This document shows, one piece after another, positions 16,279 to 25,104 of a DNA stretch of 64,000 nucleotides. The DNA lies in NCBI RefSeq assembly GCF_003234115.2, contig NZ_CP126251.1, forward strand, positions 744,001-808,000, in the 5' to 3' direction. The notes under the pieces are model-generated. The model was not told the origin of the DNA, made no database searches, and was given only the letters and a program-made list of their open reading frames with translations. The position numbers and the translations under genes are program-made. The stretch is from Curtobacterium sp. MCPF17_002 (GTDB lineage Bacteria > Actinomycetota > Actinomycetes > Actinomycetales > Microbacteriaceae). Each line of letters starts with the position of its first letter. The stretch's first letter is position 1.

Positions 16279-18144
16279 GTGGCACATCTCCTCGGCGCCG
16301 AGAACCTCCATCTCGCGTTCCCCACCAAGGTCGTCTTCGACAGCGTCACCCTCGGCATCGACGAGGGTGACCGCATCGGCGTCGTCGGCCGGAACGGTGA
16401 CGGCAAGTCGACCCTCCTCGCCCTGCTGTCCCAGCGCCTCGAACCGGACGGCGGTCGGGTCACGCACCGTCGTGGGGTGACGATCGGGTACCTGGACCAA
16501 CGCGACATCCTGCCCGAGGGCGCGACCGTCGGCAGCACGGTGGTCGGCGACCTCCAGGAGCACGAATGGGCGGGCGACCCGAAGATCCGCGACATCATCG
16601 GCGGCCTCGTGTCGGACATCCCGTGGGACGTCAGCGTGGACGAGCTGTCGGGTGGTCAGCGTCGTCGTGTGGCGCTGGCGCGGCTGCTGGTCGGCGACTG
16701 GGACGTGCTGTTCCTCGACGAGCCCACGAACCACCTCGACGTCGAGGGCATCCAGTGGCTCGCGGAGCACATCACCCGCCGGTGGTCGCCGAACCAGGGC
16801 GGCCTCGTCGTCGTGACGCACGACCGGTGGTTCCTCGACGCGGTGTCGACCGACACGTGGGAGATCCACGACGGCGTCGTCGACCCGTTCGAGGGCGGCT
16901 ACGCGGCGTACATCCTGCAGCGCGTCGAGCGTGACCGGCAGGCCGCGGCGAGTGAGCAGCGCCGGCAGAACCTGGCCCGCAAGGAGCTCGCGTGGCTCCG
17001 CCGTGGCGCGCCGGCTCGCACGAGCAAGCCGAAGTTCCGCATCGACGCGGCGAACGCGCTCATCGACGACGTGCCGCCGATCCGTGACGCCGTCGCGCTC
17101 GCGAAGACGGCGACGGCGCGGCTCGGCAAGGACGTCGTCGACCTGCTCGACGTCAGCGTCTCGTTCGACGGCACCGAGATCCTCGACCGCATCGAGTGGC
17201 GGATCGCGCCGGGGGAGCGGACGGGCATCCTCGGCCCGAACGGCGCCGGCAAGTCGACCCTGCTCAACCTGGTGGCCGGTCGCCTCCAGCCGACGAGCGG
17301 GCGGGTGAAGACCGGCAAGACGGTGCAGGTGGCGGTGCTCGACCAGCAGCTCGCCGACCTGGCGCAGTTCGCGAACGACCGCGTCCGCGAGGTCGTCGCC
17401 CGCAAGAAGACCTCCTACGTGTCGGACGGCAAGGAGATGACGCCGTCGCAGCTGCTGGAGCGCCTCGGCTTCACGGCGGAGCAGCTGTCCACGCCGGTGA
17501 AGGACCTGTCCGGCGGGCAGAAGCGTCGCCTGCAGCTCATGCTCATCCTGCTCGACGAGCCGAACGTGCTCATCCTCGACGAGCCCACGAACGACCTCGA
17601 CACCGACATGCTCGCGGCGATGGAGGACCTCCTCGACACGTGGCCGGGCACCCTGCTGGTCGTCTCCCACGACCGGTACCTGCTCGAGCGCGTGACGGAC
17701 CAGCAGTACGCGGTGCTCGGCGGGCACCTCCGGCACCTGCCTGGCGGCGTCGACGAGTACATGCGGCTCCGGGCGGCCGGCACCGGTGGCGGGACCGCTT
17801 CAGCGGCTGCCGCCGCGACTGCCGGGAGGCCCGACACGGCAGGCGGGACCGGCTCGGCCAGTCCTGCGGCCGGGGCCGGTGCCTCCGCGTCCGGTTCCGG
17901 GTCTGCCGCGTCGTCGCTGTCCGGTGCCGAACGCCGTGCGGCCGAGAAGGAGATGTCGGCGCTCGACCGGAAGATCAGCAAGGTCGGGGCCGACCGGCAG
18001 AAGATGCTCGACGCGTTCGCCGCCCACGACCAGTCGGACTACGCGGGGCTCGGGGCGCTGCAGACGAAGCTCGGTGCGCTCGAGGCCGAGGTCGAGGAAC
18101 TCGAGGAGCGCTGGCTCGAGGTCGCGGAGCAGCTCGGCGTCTAG
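16279..18144 (+). CDS. ABC-F family ATPase (Uup-like)
   Basis: A 621-residue soluble protein with two ABC cassettes and no membrane domain, hence an ABC-F protein acting on ribosomes or RNA, not a transporter. Cassette 1: Walker A GRNGDGKST (about 38), signature LSGGQRRRVALA, Walker B VLFLDEPTNHLD. Cassette 2: GPNGAGKST (about 320), LSGGQKRRLQL, VLILDEPTNDLD. A linker between them contains ARKELAWLRRGAPARTSKPK, as in Uup. The C-terminal Gly/Ala/Ser-rich spacer leads to a coiled coil (KEMSALDRKISKVG). The start is GTG at 16279. Confidence 0.93.
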   Translation: MAHLLGAENLHLAFPTKVVFDSVTLGIDEGDRIGVVGRNGDGKSTLLALLSQRLEPDGGRVTHRRGVTIGYLDQRDILPEGATVGSTVVGDLQEHEWAGDPKIRDIIGGLVSDIPWDVSVDELSGGQRRRVALARLLVGDWDVLFLDEPTNHLDVEGIQWLAEHITRRWSPNQGGLVVVTHDRWFLDAVSTDTWEIHDGVVDPFEGGYAAYILQRVERDRQAAASEQRRQNLARKELAWLRRGAPARTSKPKFRIDAANALIDDVPPIRDAVALAKTATARLGKDVVDLLDVSVSFDGTEILDRIEWRIAPGERTGILGPNGAGKSTLLNLVAGRLQPTSGRVKTGKTVQVAVLDQQLADLAQFANDRVREVVARKKTSYVSDGKEMTPSQLLERLGFTAEQLSTPVKDLSGGQKRRLQLMLILLDEPNVLILDEPTNDLDTDMLAAMEDLLDTWPGTLLVVSHDRYLLERVTDQQYAVLGGHLRHLPGGVDEYMRLRAAGTGGGTASAAAAATAGRPDTAGGTGSASPAAGAGASASGSGSAASSLSGAERRAAEKEMSALDRKISKVGADRQKMLDAFAAHDQSDYAGLGALQTKLGALEAEVEELEERWLEVAEQLGV

Positions 18145-18161
18145 TCCGCGCACGATCGTTC

Positions 18162-18221
18162 GCACCCCCGTACGAACGTCGCGCCCTGTCATGACGGGGC
18201 GCGATGCTCGTATGGGGGTGC
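18162..18221. terminator. Bidirectional hairpin terminator
   Basis: A long, slightly imperfect inverted repeat (arms beginning GCACCCCCGTACGA and ending in its complement) fills the gap between the convergent ABC-F and VOC genes. The loop is TGTCATGA. The right arm runs up to the VOC stop codon. Confidence 0.75.
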
Positions 18222-18697
18222 TACTCGACGGACTCGGGGTCGACGTCGTCCTGGGACGCACTGTCCGGCGTCGCGTCGGCGGGGTCGCCGCCGCCGGGGT
18301 TCGCGACGACCTCCCACAGGTGGCCGTCCGGGTCCTGGAAGAAGCCGGAGTACATGCCCCACGGCCGCGTGTACGGCGCCGCGAGCATCGTCGCCCCGGC
18401 CGCTCGTGCCCGTTCGAGGAAGGCGTCGGCCGCCTCGCGGGAGTCCACGAAGTGCCCGATCGTGCTGCTCGGCGCGGTGGCCAACGGCGCGCCGGAGTCC
18501 TTCGCCATGTCCCCGCGGCCGTAGACGCTGACGATGAGGCCGTCGTCGAGCGTGAACATCGCCGTGGTGCCGCCGGCCGCGGTCTCCGTCGCGGGGTACT
18601 CGGTGCCGATCACCCCGCTGCCGTCGAGACCGAGCAGGGCGCGGTAGAAGTCCGCCGACCGTGCGACGTCGGCGACGGCGAGGGTGATCGCGTGCAT
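18221..18697 (-). CDS. VOC (glyoxalase/bleomycin resistance) family protein
   Basis: 158 residues (MHAITLAVADVARSADFYR) with the paired beta-alpha-beta modules of the vicinal oxygen chelate fold: an N-terminal FYRALLGLDG and C-terminal MYSGFFQDPDGHLWEVVANP. The Glu of LWEVV and His of the first strand are candidate metal ligands. The last 20 residues are an acidic tail. The gene starts 10 nt after the MarR regulator stop, so the two are co-transcribed and the regulator may control it. The substrate is unknown. Confidence 0.85.
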   Translation of the reverse strand: MHAITLAVADVARSADFYRALLGLDGSGVIGTEYPATETAAGGTTAMFTLDDGLIVSVYGRGDMAKDSGAPLATAPSSTIGHFVDSREAADAFLERARAAGATMLAAPYTRPWGMYSGFFQDPDGHLWEVVANPGGGDPADATPDSASQDDVDPESVE

Positions 18698-18707
18698 GCG
18701 CCGGAGA

Positions 18708-19202
18708 CTAGTCCCCGAGTCCTAGGATGAGTCGTCGGAGCAGGCCGGACAACTGGTCCTGCTCGGCGTCGGAGACCCCCGACAGGATGTCCCGCTCGGC
18801 GGCGAGCAGGTCCGCGATGGCGGAGTCCACGGCCGCGCGGCCCGCAGGAGTGAGCGACACGAGGATGCCCCGGCCGTCACGAGGGTCCGTGCGTCGTGCG
18901 ACGAGCCCGCGGGCGGCGAGCCGGTCCACCCGGTTCGTCATCGTCCCGCTCGACACCAGGGTCTGCTGCAGGAGCGTCTTCGGGCTGAGCTCGTACGGTT
19001 CACCCGCCCGCCGGAGTGCGGACAGGACGTCGAACTCCCACGGCTCGACGTCGCTCTCGTCGAACGCGGCGCGACGAGCACGGTCGAGGTGCCGCGCGAG
19101 TCGGTCCACCCGGGACAGCACCTCGAGCGGTCCGAAGTCCAGGTCGTCGCGTTCGCGTCCCCACGCGGCGACGATGCGATCGACCTCGTCCTCCTGCGGC
19201 AT
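18708..19202 (-). CDS. MarR-family transcriptional regulator
   Basis: 164 residues starting MPQEDEVDRIVAAWG behind a G-rich ribosome site. The winged helix shows LSPKTLLQQTLVSSGTMTNRV (recognition helix), DRLAARGLVARRTDP and DGRGILVSLTPAGRAAVDSA, the standard MarR wing and dimer helix. It precedes the VOC gene in the same unit and probably regulates both. The ligand is unknown. The upstream region towards the tRNA gene is short (81 nt). Confidence 0.92.
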   Translation of the reverse strand: MPQEDEVDRIVAAWGRERDDLDFGPLEVLSRVDRLARHLDRARRAAFDESDVEPWEFDVLSALRRAGEPYELSPKTLLQQTLVSSGTMTNRVDRLAARGLVARRTDPRDGRGILVSLTPAGRAAVDSAIADLLAAERDILSGVSDAEQDQLSGLLRRLILGLGD

Positions 19203-19283
19203 CCCCCCATCTTGGCGGAAGCGAGGGCTGCGCGGCCAGCCGCGTCGGCATGGGAGGATGGTCGGGCACTCCGCGGGGTGTGT

Positions 19284-19355
19284 TCCGCCTTGGTGTAATG
19301 GCAGCACGACGGCCTTTGGTGCCGTTAGGTCCGGGTTCGAATCCTGGAGGCGGAG
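19284..19355 (+). tRNA. tRNA-Gln (anticodon TTG)
   Basis: A 72-nt cloverleaf: acceptor TCCGCCT paired with AGGCGGA, D arm TGGTGTAATGGCAGCA, anticodon stem ACGGC/GCCGT around loop CTTTGGT, and T arm CCGGGTTCGAATCCTGG. The loop places TTG at positions 34-36. No CCA is encoded. Confidence 0.93.
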
Positions 19356-19383
19356 CGACGCCGGCACCGTGCTGCTCAGTCGA

Positions 19384-19710
19384 TCAGCACGGCGCCTCGT
19401 CCGGGTGGCCGCACTGGTCCTCGAAGTACTGGTGCGCCGCTTCGAGGGATCCGGTGTGCCGGTGCTCGTGGAGCGATGCCATCAGGGTGCAGTCGAACCC
19501 GTCGACCGTCCGCTCGATGAAGCCGAGCAGCATCTCCGGGTCACCCCAGACGGCCGTCGCGTCCACCACTCGCCAGCACCCCTGGTCCACCGGTTGCACG
19601 CGGACGTCCATCGGGTCGGTCGCCGCCAGCGCCCGCACCCGATCGGCGTGCACGAGCTGCTGCCACGCCGCCGAGACCAGGACCTGACTCGTCACCTGTT
19701 CGTGTCCCAT
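19384..19710 (-). CDS. Hypothetical protein
   Basis: 108 residues starting MGHEQVTSQVLVSAAWQQL behind an excellent ribosome site (AAGGAGG). It includes VDQGCWRVVDATAVWGDPEM and FIERTVDGFDCTLMASLHEH, ending HQYFEDQCGHPDEAPC. It is soluble with three cysteines, and I do not recognise a family. It ends 28 nt from the tRNA-Gln gene on the opposite strand. Confidence 0.75.
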   Translation of the reverse strand: MGHEQVTSQVLVSAAWQQLVHADRVRALAATDPMDVRVQPVDQGCWRVVDATAVWGDPEMLLGFIERTVDGFDCTLMASLHEHRHTGSLEAAHQYFEDQCGHPDEAPC

Positions 19711-19936
19711 GGCGCCTCCTTCGTCGATGCTGTGCACCACCGGGGACGGCAGTGCACGAGACAGTTTCAGTATCGACGGGACACATCGCGACGGAACAGA
19801 GGTTGACACCGTCGCCGCGTTCGCCGGATCATGCGCGCTGCCACCGCCCCCCGCGTGGTGGATCGGTGCGGAATCGCACGGGGCTAGCGTGGAGGTGTTC
19901 GTGACTGCAACGCGCTGATGGGAGACCGACGACCAC

Positions 19937-20899
19937 ATGACGCTGATGATGCTGCAGCAGGACACCGACGACGTGGACACCGTCAGCGCCGTGCTCGGGG
20001 GGATGTACCCGAAGGTGCGGCTGGACCCGCCGCGTGGCAAGGTCCGGTTCCAGGCGGACATCCGCGGCGACGAGCACCTCACCATCGCCCGCCTGTCGAT
20101 GGGGTTCCACGCCGAGGTCGTCGTCGAACCGGAGGGCGTCTTCACGTCGGCGACCCGTCTCGGCGGGCGCCTCCGGACGGTGCACGGCGACGGCGGGAAC
20201 GTCGGCGGGGTGATCTTCGGCCAGGAGGAGACGAGCGCCGAGTACGACGGCTCCGAGCTCCTCGTGGTGAACATGCCCGAGACGGCGCTCCTGCAGCGCG
20301 CGATCCGGGCCGAGGGTGCTGACAGCGGGACCCTCCGCCTCCGTGGACACCACCCCGTCGCCGAGCACGCCGATCTCTGGGCGAAGGCGGTGTCGCACGT
20401 GTACCAGAACGTGGTCCAGGTCGATTCCGTCTTCCAGAACGACCTGATCCGCGCCGCCGCGTTCGACTACCTGCTCGCGATCGCCGCCCGGGCGCTGCCG
20501 TTCGAGGTGGTCACGCGCGCGCTGGCCAGCACCGGTGCCGGAGCGGCGACGATCCGCCGTGCGATGGCGTACATCGACTCCCACCTGACCGAGGCGATCA
20601 CGATCGACGACGTCGCGGCTGCGGCCCGGGTGTCACCGCGTGGCCTCCAGGCGGCGTTCCGCCGCCAGCTCGACATGACCCCGATGACCTACCTGCGCCG
20701 CGCGCGTCTCGCCGAGGCGCACCAGGAACTCCTCGACGACGAGACGAAGACGATCGGGGCCGTCGCGGCGAAGTGGGGGTTCAGCAACCAGGGACGCTTC
20801 ACCCGGCTGCGCCGCGACATGTACGGCAGCGGCAGCGGCAGCGGCAGCGGCAGCGGCCGCGGAGACGGCAGCGGCGAGGGCAGCGGCGCGCAGCGCTGA
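19937..20899 (+). CDS. AraC-family transcriptional regulator
   Basis: 320 residues. The N-terminal half (1-200) is a beta-rich sensing domain of the AraC_binding_2 type, and the C-terminal part (about 205-300) carries the double helix-turn-helix: YIDSHLTEAITIDDVAAAAR, SPRGLQAAFRRQLDMTPM and GAVAAKWGFSNQGRFTRL. After the fold ends at RRDMYG there is a Gly-Ser tail of about 25 residues encoded by GGCAGC hexamer repeats, likely variable between strains. No obvious target gene adjoins it; the small membrane protein at 20914 is convergent. Confidence 0.9.
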   Translation: MTLMMLQQDTDDVDTVSAVLGGMYPKVRLDPPRGKVRFQADIRGDEHLTIARLSMGFHAEVVVEPEGVFTSATRLGGRLRTVHGDGGNVGGVIFGQEETSAEYDGSELLVVNMPETALLQRAIRAEGADSGTLRLRGHHPVAEHADLWAKAVSHVYQNVVQVDSVFQNDLIRAAAFDYLLAIAARALPFEVVTRALASTGAGAATIRRAMAYIDSHLTEAITIDDVAAAARVSPRGLQAAFRRQLDMTPMTYLRRARLAEAHQELLDDETKTIGAVAAKWGFSNQGRFTRLRRDMYGSGSGSGSGSGRGDGSGEGSGAQR

Positions 20900-20913
20900 C
20901 GCGACGGACCCCG

Positions 20914-21246
20914 TCAGCCGGTCGGCGCGGAGAACAGCACGACGAGCACGGCGACCAGGCCGACGACCACGATCCCGAGGTCGAGCACCGCGAGGGTGAC
21001 GAGCCGGGCACGACGCGGCCGCACGACGGCCCGGACCACGACCATCGCCACGAACAGGACGACCACGGCGACGAGGGCCGGCCACCCGACCGCCGGCGCG
21101 CGGATCGCCATGAGGACCATCACAGCCGCGACGAGCACGGCGGTGACCGCGCCCCACACGAGCCAGTTCGAGCCCGACGCCGTGCGGAGCGCGGGCTGGT
21201 CGCCGACACGCGTCGGGTCGGGTCGCGGGTTCTGCTGGTCGGACAC
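20914..21246 (-). CDS. Small three-helix membrane protein
   Basis: 110 residues with a GTG start (MSDQQNPRPDPTRV). After a polar N-terminus come three strongly hydrophobic helices (WGAVTAVLVAAVMVLMAI; WPALVAVVVLFVAMVVV; VTLAVLDLGIVVVGLVAVLV). There is no recognisable domain. It lies opposite the 9-bp minisatellite, which falls in its upstream region, and is divergent from the serine hydrolase. A much longer antisense frame reaching 24408 was not used. Confidence 0.7.
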   Translation of the reverse strand: MSDQQNPRPDPTRVGDQPALRTASGSNWLVWGAVTAVLVAAVMVLMAIRAPAVGWPALVAVVVLFVAMVVVRAVVRPRRARLVTLAVLDLGIVVVGLVAVLVVLFSAPTG

Positions 21247-21273
21247 GCTCGGCACGCTACGCGGCGGACGATC

Positions 21274-21336
21274 GCAGCCAGCGCAGCCAGCGCAGCCAGC
21301 GCAGCCAGCGCAGCCAGCGCAGCCAGCGCAGCCAGC
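21274..21336. repeat. Seven perfect GCAGCCAGC units
   Basis: Seven uninterrupted 9-bp units occupy the 120-nt gap between two divergent genes (starts at 21246 and 21367). The array ends 31 nt before the serine hydrolase start, so unit number would change promoter spacing. Confidence 0.95.
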
Positions 21337-21366
21337 GCGGACGACGATCCCGCGAGAGGATGGAGC

Positions 21367-22296
21367 GTGACCACCGCGACGACCATCCTCGACGCCATCG
21401 TCCAGCAAGTCGACGCGACCGGGTTCACCGCGCACGGCCTCCACGTGCGAAGCGGCGCAGAAACCGCCGAACACCACTGGACCCCCGACCTCCGCCGCGA
21501 GGTCCACTCCGTCGCCAAGGGCGTCTGCGTCCTCGCCACGGGCATCGCCGCCGACGACGGGCTCGTCGACGTCGACGTCCCGGTCGCGACGTACCTGCCC
21601 GGGTTCGTCACCGGACCGGGCGTGGAGGAGGTCACGCTCCGCCACCTGCTCACGATGACGAGCGGCATCGACATGCCGTGGTCCGCGACGGAGCGCACCG
21701 ACTGGCCCGACCTCGCCGCCGAGTTCCTCGGCCGCCCCTCCCGTGGCCGGGTCTTCCAGTACGCGAACGCCAGCACGTACACGGCGATGCGGGTCCTCGA
21801 GACCCGGGTGGGCGACGTCGGCGCGTTCGTCGCGGAACGGCTGTTCGCCCCGCTCGGCATCGAGGACGTCGACTGGCTCCGCTGCCCGAACGGGTACGTC
21901 GCCGCCGGTGAGGGCATCGCGCTCCGCACCGAGGAGATCGCCCGGATCGGTCGCCTCGTCCGTGACGGCGGGGTGGTCGACGGGCAGCGGATCGTGGGCA
22001 CCCGGTGGTGCGATGCGATGCACACCGACTGGGTGGAGCGGGAGGGCACGGAGCCCGGGTACGACCGGTACGAGATGGCCGGCTGGGGCGGCCCGGGGCG
22101 CCTGTGGCGGCTGCACGGCGCGTACGGTCAGATGCTCCTCTTCGACGGGGACACGGTGGTCACGGTGACGGCGGACGACCACTTCGGTGCGGACGCGCTG
22201 GCACGGTTCGTCGCGGACGAGCTGGCTCGGCAGCGCCCGGGTCACGCGGGTACGGCGGCGGAGCCGACGGCGGAACGGGCAGACGGACCGGCCTGA
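21367..22296 (+). CDS. Serine hydrolase of the beta-lactamase (class C) family
   Basis: 309 residues with a GTG start behind AGAGGA. The penicillin-binding fold motifs are VHSVAKGVC (SxxK near residue 55), the YxN-type YANASTYTAM, and LTMTSGIDMPWSATE. There is no signal peptide, so it acts in the cytosol, more like an esterase or peptidase than a resistance lactamase. Its promoter region holds the seven-unit minisatellite. A GGACTGGAGGC-family hairpin follows the stop by about 40 nt. Confidence 0.87.
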   Translation: MTTATTILDAIVQQVDATGFTAHGLHVRSGAETAEHHWTPDLRREVHSVAKGVCVLATGIAADDGLVDVDVPVATYLPGFVTGPGVEEVTLRHLLTMTSGIDMPWSATERTDWPDLAAEFLGRPSRGRVFQYANASTYTAMRVLETRVGDVGAFVAERLFAPLGIEDVDWLRCPNGYVAAGEGIALRTEEIARIGRLVRDGGVVDGQRIVGTRWCDAMHTDWVEREGTEPGYDRYEMAGWGGPGRLWRLHGAYGQMLLFDGDTVVTVTADDHFGADALARFVADELARQRPGHAGTAAEPTAERADGPA

Positions 22297-22337
22297 CCCG
22301 CCGGGCGCACGCCGGGCGGTCTCCCGCGCCCACCACC

Positions 22338-22379
22338 GGACTGGAGGCACGGTGCGGGCCCGCCCCGCGCCTCCCGTCC
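22338..22379 (+). terminator. GGACTGGAGGC-family hairpin
   Basis: The left arm GGACTGGAGGCACGGTGCGG pairs with CCGCGCCTCCCGTCC. It lies just after the serine hydrolase gene and before kup. Confidence 0.65.
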
Positions 22380-22497
22380 GACGGATGCGCACGACGCGAT
22401 CGCCGCTCCGCGCACGCATGTGCGCCACCTGCGAGCGCGGGCCTGCCGCCGGTGCGATGATGAGCGGCGGCCGTCGCCCGGACGGCCGGAGACGGAA

Positions 22498-24486
22498 GTG
22501 ACGAGCGTGAGCGAGACCCGCTCTGAGACCCCCGCGACGGAGCCCCCCGCGACCGAGCCCCCCGCGACCGAGACCACCGACGACGGTGGCCACGGCGCGG
22601 GCAAGGGCGTCGCCGTCCTGGCGCTCGCCGCGCTCGGTGTGGTGTTCGGGGACATCGGCACGAGCCCGCTGTACGCGCTGCGGACGGTGTTCACGATCGA
22701 CGACGGCCTGGTGAAGGCGAACCAGGAGGACGTCTACGGCGTCATCTCGATGATGTTCTGGAGCATCACGATCATCGTGTCGATCAAGTACGTCCTCGTG
22801 CTCATGCGGGCGGACAACGACGGCGAGGGCGGGGTGATGGCGCTCGCCGCACTCGCACGCCGCCTGTACGCGAAGCGCCGTGGCGGGGCGACGATCTTCC
22901 TCGTCATCGGGATCGTCGGCGTCTCGCTCTTCTACGGCGACTCGGTGATCACGCCGGCGGTGTCGGTGCTGTCCGCGGTCGAGGGGCTCGGCACCGCGGC
23001 GCCGTCGGTGGGGCACCTCGTCGTGCCGATCGCCGCGGTCATCCTGGTCGTGCTGTTCGCCGCGCAACGCTTCGGGACCGGCAGGGTCGGCAACCTGTTC
23101 GGCCCGGTCATGCTGCTCTGGTTCGTCGTCATCGCGGCCGCCGGGGTGCCGCACATCCTCGCGCACCCGGGGGTCCTGCAGGGGCTCTCGCCGACGTGGG
23201 CGATCGCGTTCACGTTCGCGCACCCGTACATCACGTTCGTCGCGATGGGCGCGGTGGTGCTGGTCATCACGGGCGCCGAGGCGCTCTACGCGGACATGGG
23301 GCACTTCGGTCGTCCGGCGATCCTCCGCGCGTGGTTCTTCGTGGTGTTCCCCGCGCTCGTCCTCAACTACCTCGGCCAGGCGTCGCTCGTGCTGAGCGAC
23401 CCGACCGCCGCGAAGGACCCGTTCTTCCTGCTGTTCCCGGACGGGTTGCGCCTCCCCGTCGTGCTGCTCGCGACCATCGCGACCGTGATCGCCAGCCAGG
23501 CCGTCATCTCCGGAGCGTTCTCGCTGACCCGGCAGGCGGTGCAGCTCGGCCTGCTGCCGCCGCTGACGATCCGGCAGACGTCCCGCCGCGAGAGCGGGCA
23601 GATCTACCTGCCCGCGGTGAACCTGCTGCTGTTCATCGGGGTGCTCGCGATCATGTTCGTGTTCCGGTCCTCGGCGGCCCTGGCCACCGCGTACGGGGTG
23701 TCCGTCACGGGGGCGCTCGTCGTGGACACGCTCCTGCTGCTGCTCGTCGTGCGACCCCTGTGGAAGTGGAAGACGTGGAAGCTGGTGGTCGCGGCCGTGG
23801 CGTTCGGCGGCCTCGAGCTCACCTTCCTCGCCGGCAACCTGTCGAAGGTCCTGCACGGCGGGTGGGTCCCGCTCCTCATCGCCCTCGCCGTGATCACGGT
23901 GATGACGACGTGGCGCCGCGGCCGTGCGCTCGTGCAGGAGGAACGGAAGGAACGCGAGGGCTCCCTCGCGGACTTCATCCAGCACGTCAACGAGCACCAC
24001 ATCCCACGGGTGCCCGGGGTCGCGGTGTTCCCGCACCCGAACAAGGAGACGACGCCGCTGGCGCTCCGCGCGAACGTGGAGCACAACCACGTCCTGCACC
24101 GCACCGTGCTCATCGTGTCCGTCCTCACCGCCAACGTTCCGCACGTCCCGCACGCGAAGGCGTTCTTCCGCGACGACCTGGGCTACGAGGACGACGGCAT
24201 CGACCACATCACCGTGAAGTTCGGGTTCTCCGACGACCAGGACCTGCCGCGGGCACTGCACGCCGCCTGCCTGGCCGAGGTGCTCGACATCGACCCGGAC
24301 GAGATGGAGCACGCGTCGTACTTCATCTCCCGCGGCGCGCTCCGGCCGATGCCGGGCAACCGCGGCATGGTGTCGTGGCGGAAGAAGCTCTTCGTCGGTC
24401 TCGCGCACAACGCCGCCGACCCCGCGGCACGGTTCGGGCTGCCCGCGCAGCGCACCGTGACCATGGGCAGCGACGTCGAGATCTGA
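22498..24486 (+). CDS. kup: Kup potassium uptake transporter
   Basis: A 662-residue membrane protein that imports K+ with protons. The GTG at 22498 is used as start; GTG 22507 is equally possible. The N-terminal tail has three PPATE units encoded by 15-bp repeats. The KUP signature ALGVVFGDIGTSPLYALR opens the first helix. About 12 hydrophobic helices follow to residue 450, including ITGAEALYADMGHFGR and NYLGQASLVL. The C-terminal soluble domain ends GLPAQRTVTMGSDVEI, as in the family. Confidence 0.96.
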   Translation: MTSVSETRSETPATEPPATEPPATETTDDGGHGAGKGVAVLALAALGVVFGDIGTSPLYALRTVFTIDDGLVKANQEDVYGVISMMFWSITIIVSIKYVLVLMRADNDGEGGVMALAALARRLYAKRRGGATIFLVIGIVGVSLFYGDSVITPAVSVLSAVEGLGTAAPSVGHLVVPIAAVILVVLFAAQRFGTGRVGNLFGPVMLLWFVVIAAAGVPHILAHPGVLQGLSPTWAIAFTFAHPYITFVAMGAVVLVITGAEALYADMGHFGRPAILRAWFFVVFPALVLNYLGQASLVLSDPTAAKDPFFLLFPDGLRLPVVLLATIATVIASQAVISGAFSLTRQAVQLGLLPPLTIRQTSRRESGQIYLPAVNLLLFIGVLAIMFVFRSSAALATAYGVSVTGALVVDTLLLLLVVRPLWKWKTWKLVVAAVAFGGLELTFLAGNLSKVLHGGWVPLLIALAVITVMTTWRRGRALVQEERKEREGSLADFIQHVNEHHIPRVPGVAVFPHPNKETTPLALRANVEHNHVLHRTVLIVSVLTANVPHVPHAKAFFRDDLGYEDDGIDHITVKFGFSDDQDLPRALHAACLAEVLDIDPDEMEHASYFISRGALRPMPGNRGMVSWRKKLFVGLAHNAADPAARFGLPAQRTVTMGSDVEI

Positions 24487-24508
24487 GGCTGGCGCTTACA
24501 CTGCCGAC

Positions 24509-24922
24509 ATGACCGAGGTCCCCGTCGTGCGTCCCGAGTGGGGCCGCTTCGCCCCCGACTCCGTCGAGCGCCTGATGCTCGACCACACCGGCGCGGCGTT
24601 CGGGCTGGTCCTCCGCCCCCGCACCGTCGTGCTCGACCGCGCCCGCGTCGAGGTCGAGGGCATCGACGAGGCGGACAGCGTCGTCGTCCAGCTCGTGGCG
24701 AACCAGGGCGCCTACAAGCCGGCCTGGCGCAACAAGGTGATGGCGGACCTGTTCAAGCTGCTGTGGCTGCGGCAGAGCATCCCCGGGTCTCCGCGGGCCG
24801 TGCTCGTCGTCGCGGAGCCCGCGGCCCGGGCGCTCGCCGGGTGGGTGGCGGTCGCCGCCGCCGACCTCGGGGTCGAGGTGCTCGTCTGGGACGGTGCCGC
24901 TGCCGTGCCCTCCACGCGCTGA
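24509..24922 (+). CDS. Hypothetical protein
   Basis: 137 residues starting MTEVPVVRPEWGRFAPD. It contains AAFGLVLRPRTVVLDRARVE, NQGAYKPAWRNKVMADLFKL and AVLVVAEPAARALAGWVA, an alternating strand/helix pattern that could be a small nuclease-like or Rossmann-type fold. No named family is recognised. A -10-like TACACT at 24497 leaves almost no leader, so the message is probably leaderless. It is not clearly tied to kup, which ends 22 nt upstream. Confidence 0.75.
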   Translation: MTEVPVVRPEWGRFAPDSVERLMLDHTGAAFGLVLRPRTVVLDRARVEVEGIDEADSVVVQLVANQGAYKPAWRNKVMADLFKLLWLRQSIPGSPRAVLVVAEPAARALAGWVAVAAADLGVEVLVWDGAAAVPSTR

Positions 24923-24990
24923 GCGGCCCCCTCGCGGACGCGTTCACACGTTCGCAACACATGTGGTCCGGCGCCGTAACACGGACGTCC

Positions 24991-24996
24991 TAGCCT
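24991..24996 (+). promoter_or_regulatory. Likely -10 box of the flavin/ABC locus
   Basis: TAGCCT lies about 110 nt upstream of the ABC ATPase start, in the only sizeable gap before the cluster (24923-25104). The predicted 5' leader is about 100 nt. It contains GC-rich paired segments but not the conserved blocks of an FMN riboswitch. Confidence 0.35.
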
Positions 24997-25104
24997 CGAC
25001 ACCAGCAGCGGATTTCCGCGTCGCAGACGAACCCGAACTCGCGACGCACGCTCTCCGCCATACGAGACCGAGCAGCGTGCTCGACGACGGTATGGAGGAT
25101 ACGG

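Noticed and set aside
16279-18144. ABC transporter ATPase
   Set aside because: Two fused cassettes, no membrane partner and an ABC-F linker point to a translation factor, not a transporter.
21274-21336. Regular repeats that might be a CRISPR array
   Set aside because: The units are directly adjacent with no spacers; no cas genes are present. The same holds for the repeats at 50536 and 60782.
21367-22296. Beta-lactam resistance gene
   Set aside because: The SxxK fold is present, but there is no signal peptide and the context gives no link to antibiotics.
20914-24408. Very long minus-strand open frame of over 1100 codons
   Set aside because: It lies antisense to the clearly real serine hydrolase and kup genes, and its sequence is Arg/His/Asp-rich as expected for a GC-rich shadow. 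Only its 3' end (20914-21246) is a plausible gene.
24923-25104. Possible FMN riboswitch before the flavin locus
   Set aside because: The conserved sequence blocks of the FMN aptamer are not present on either strand.
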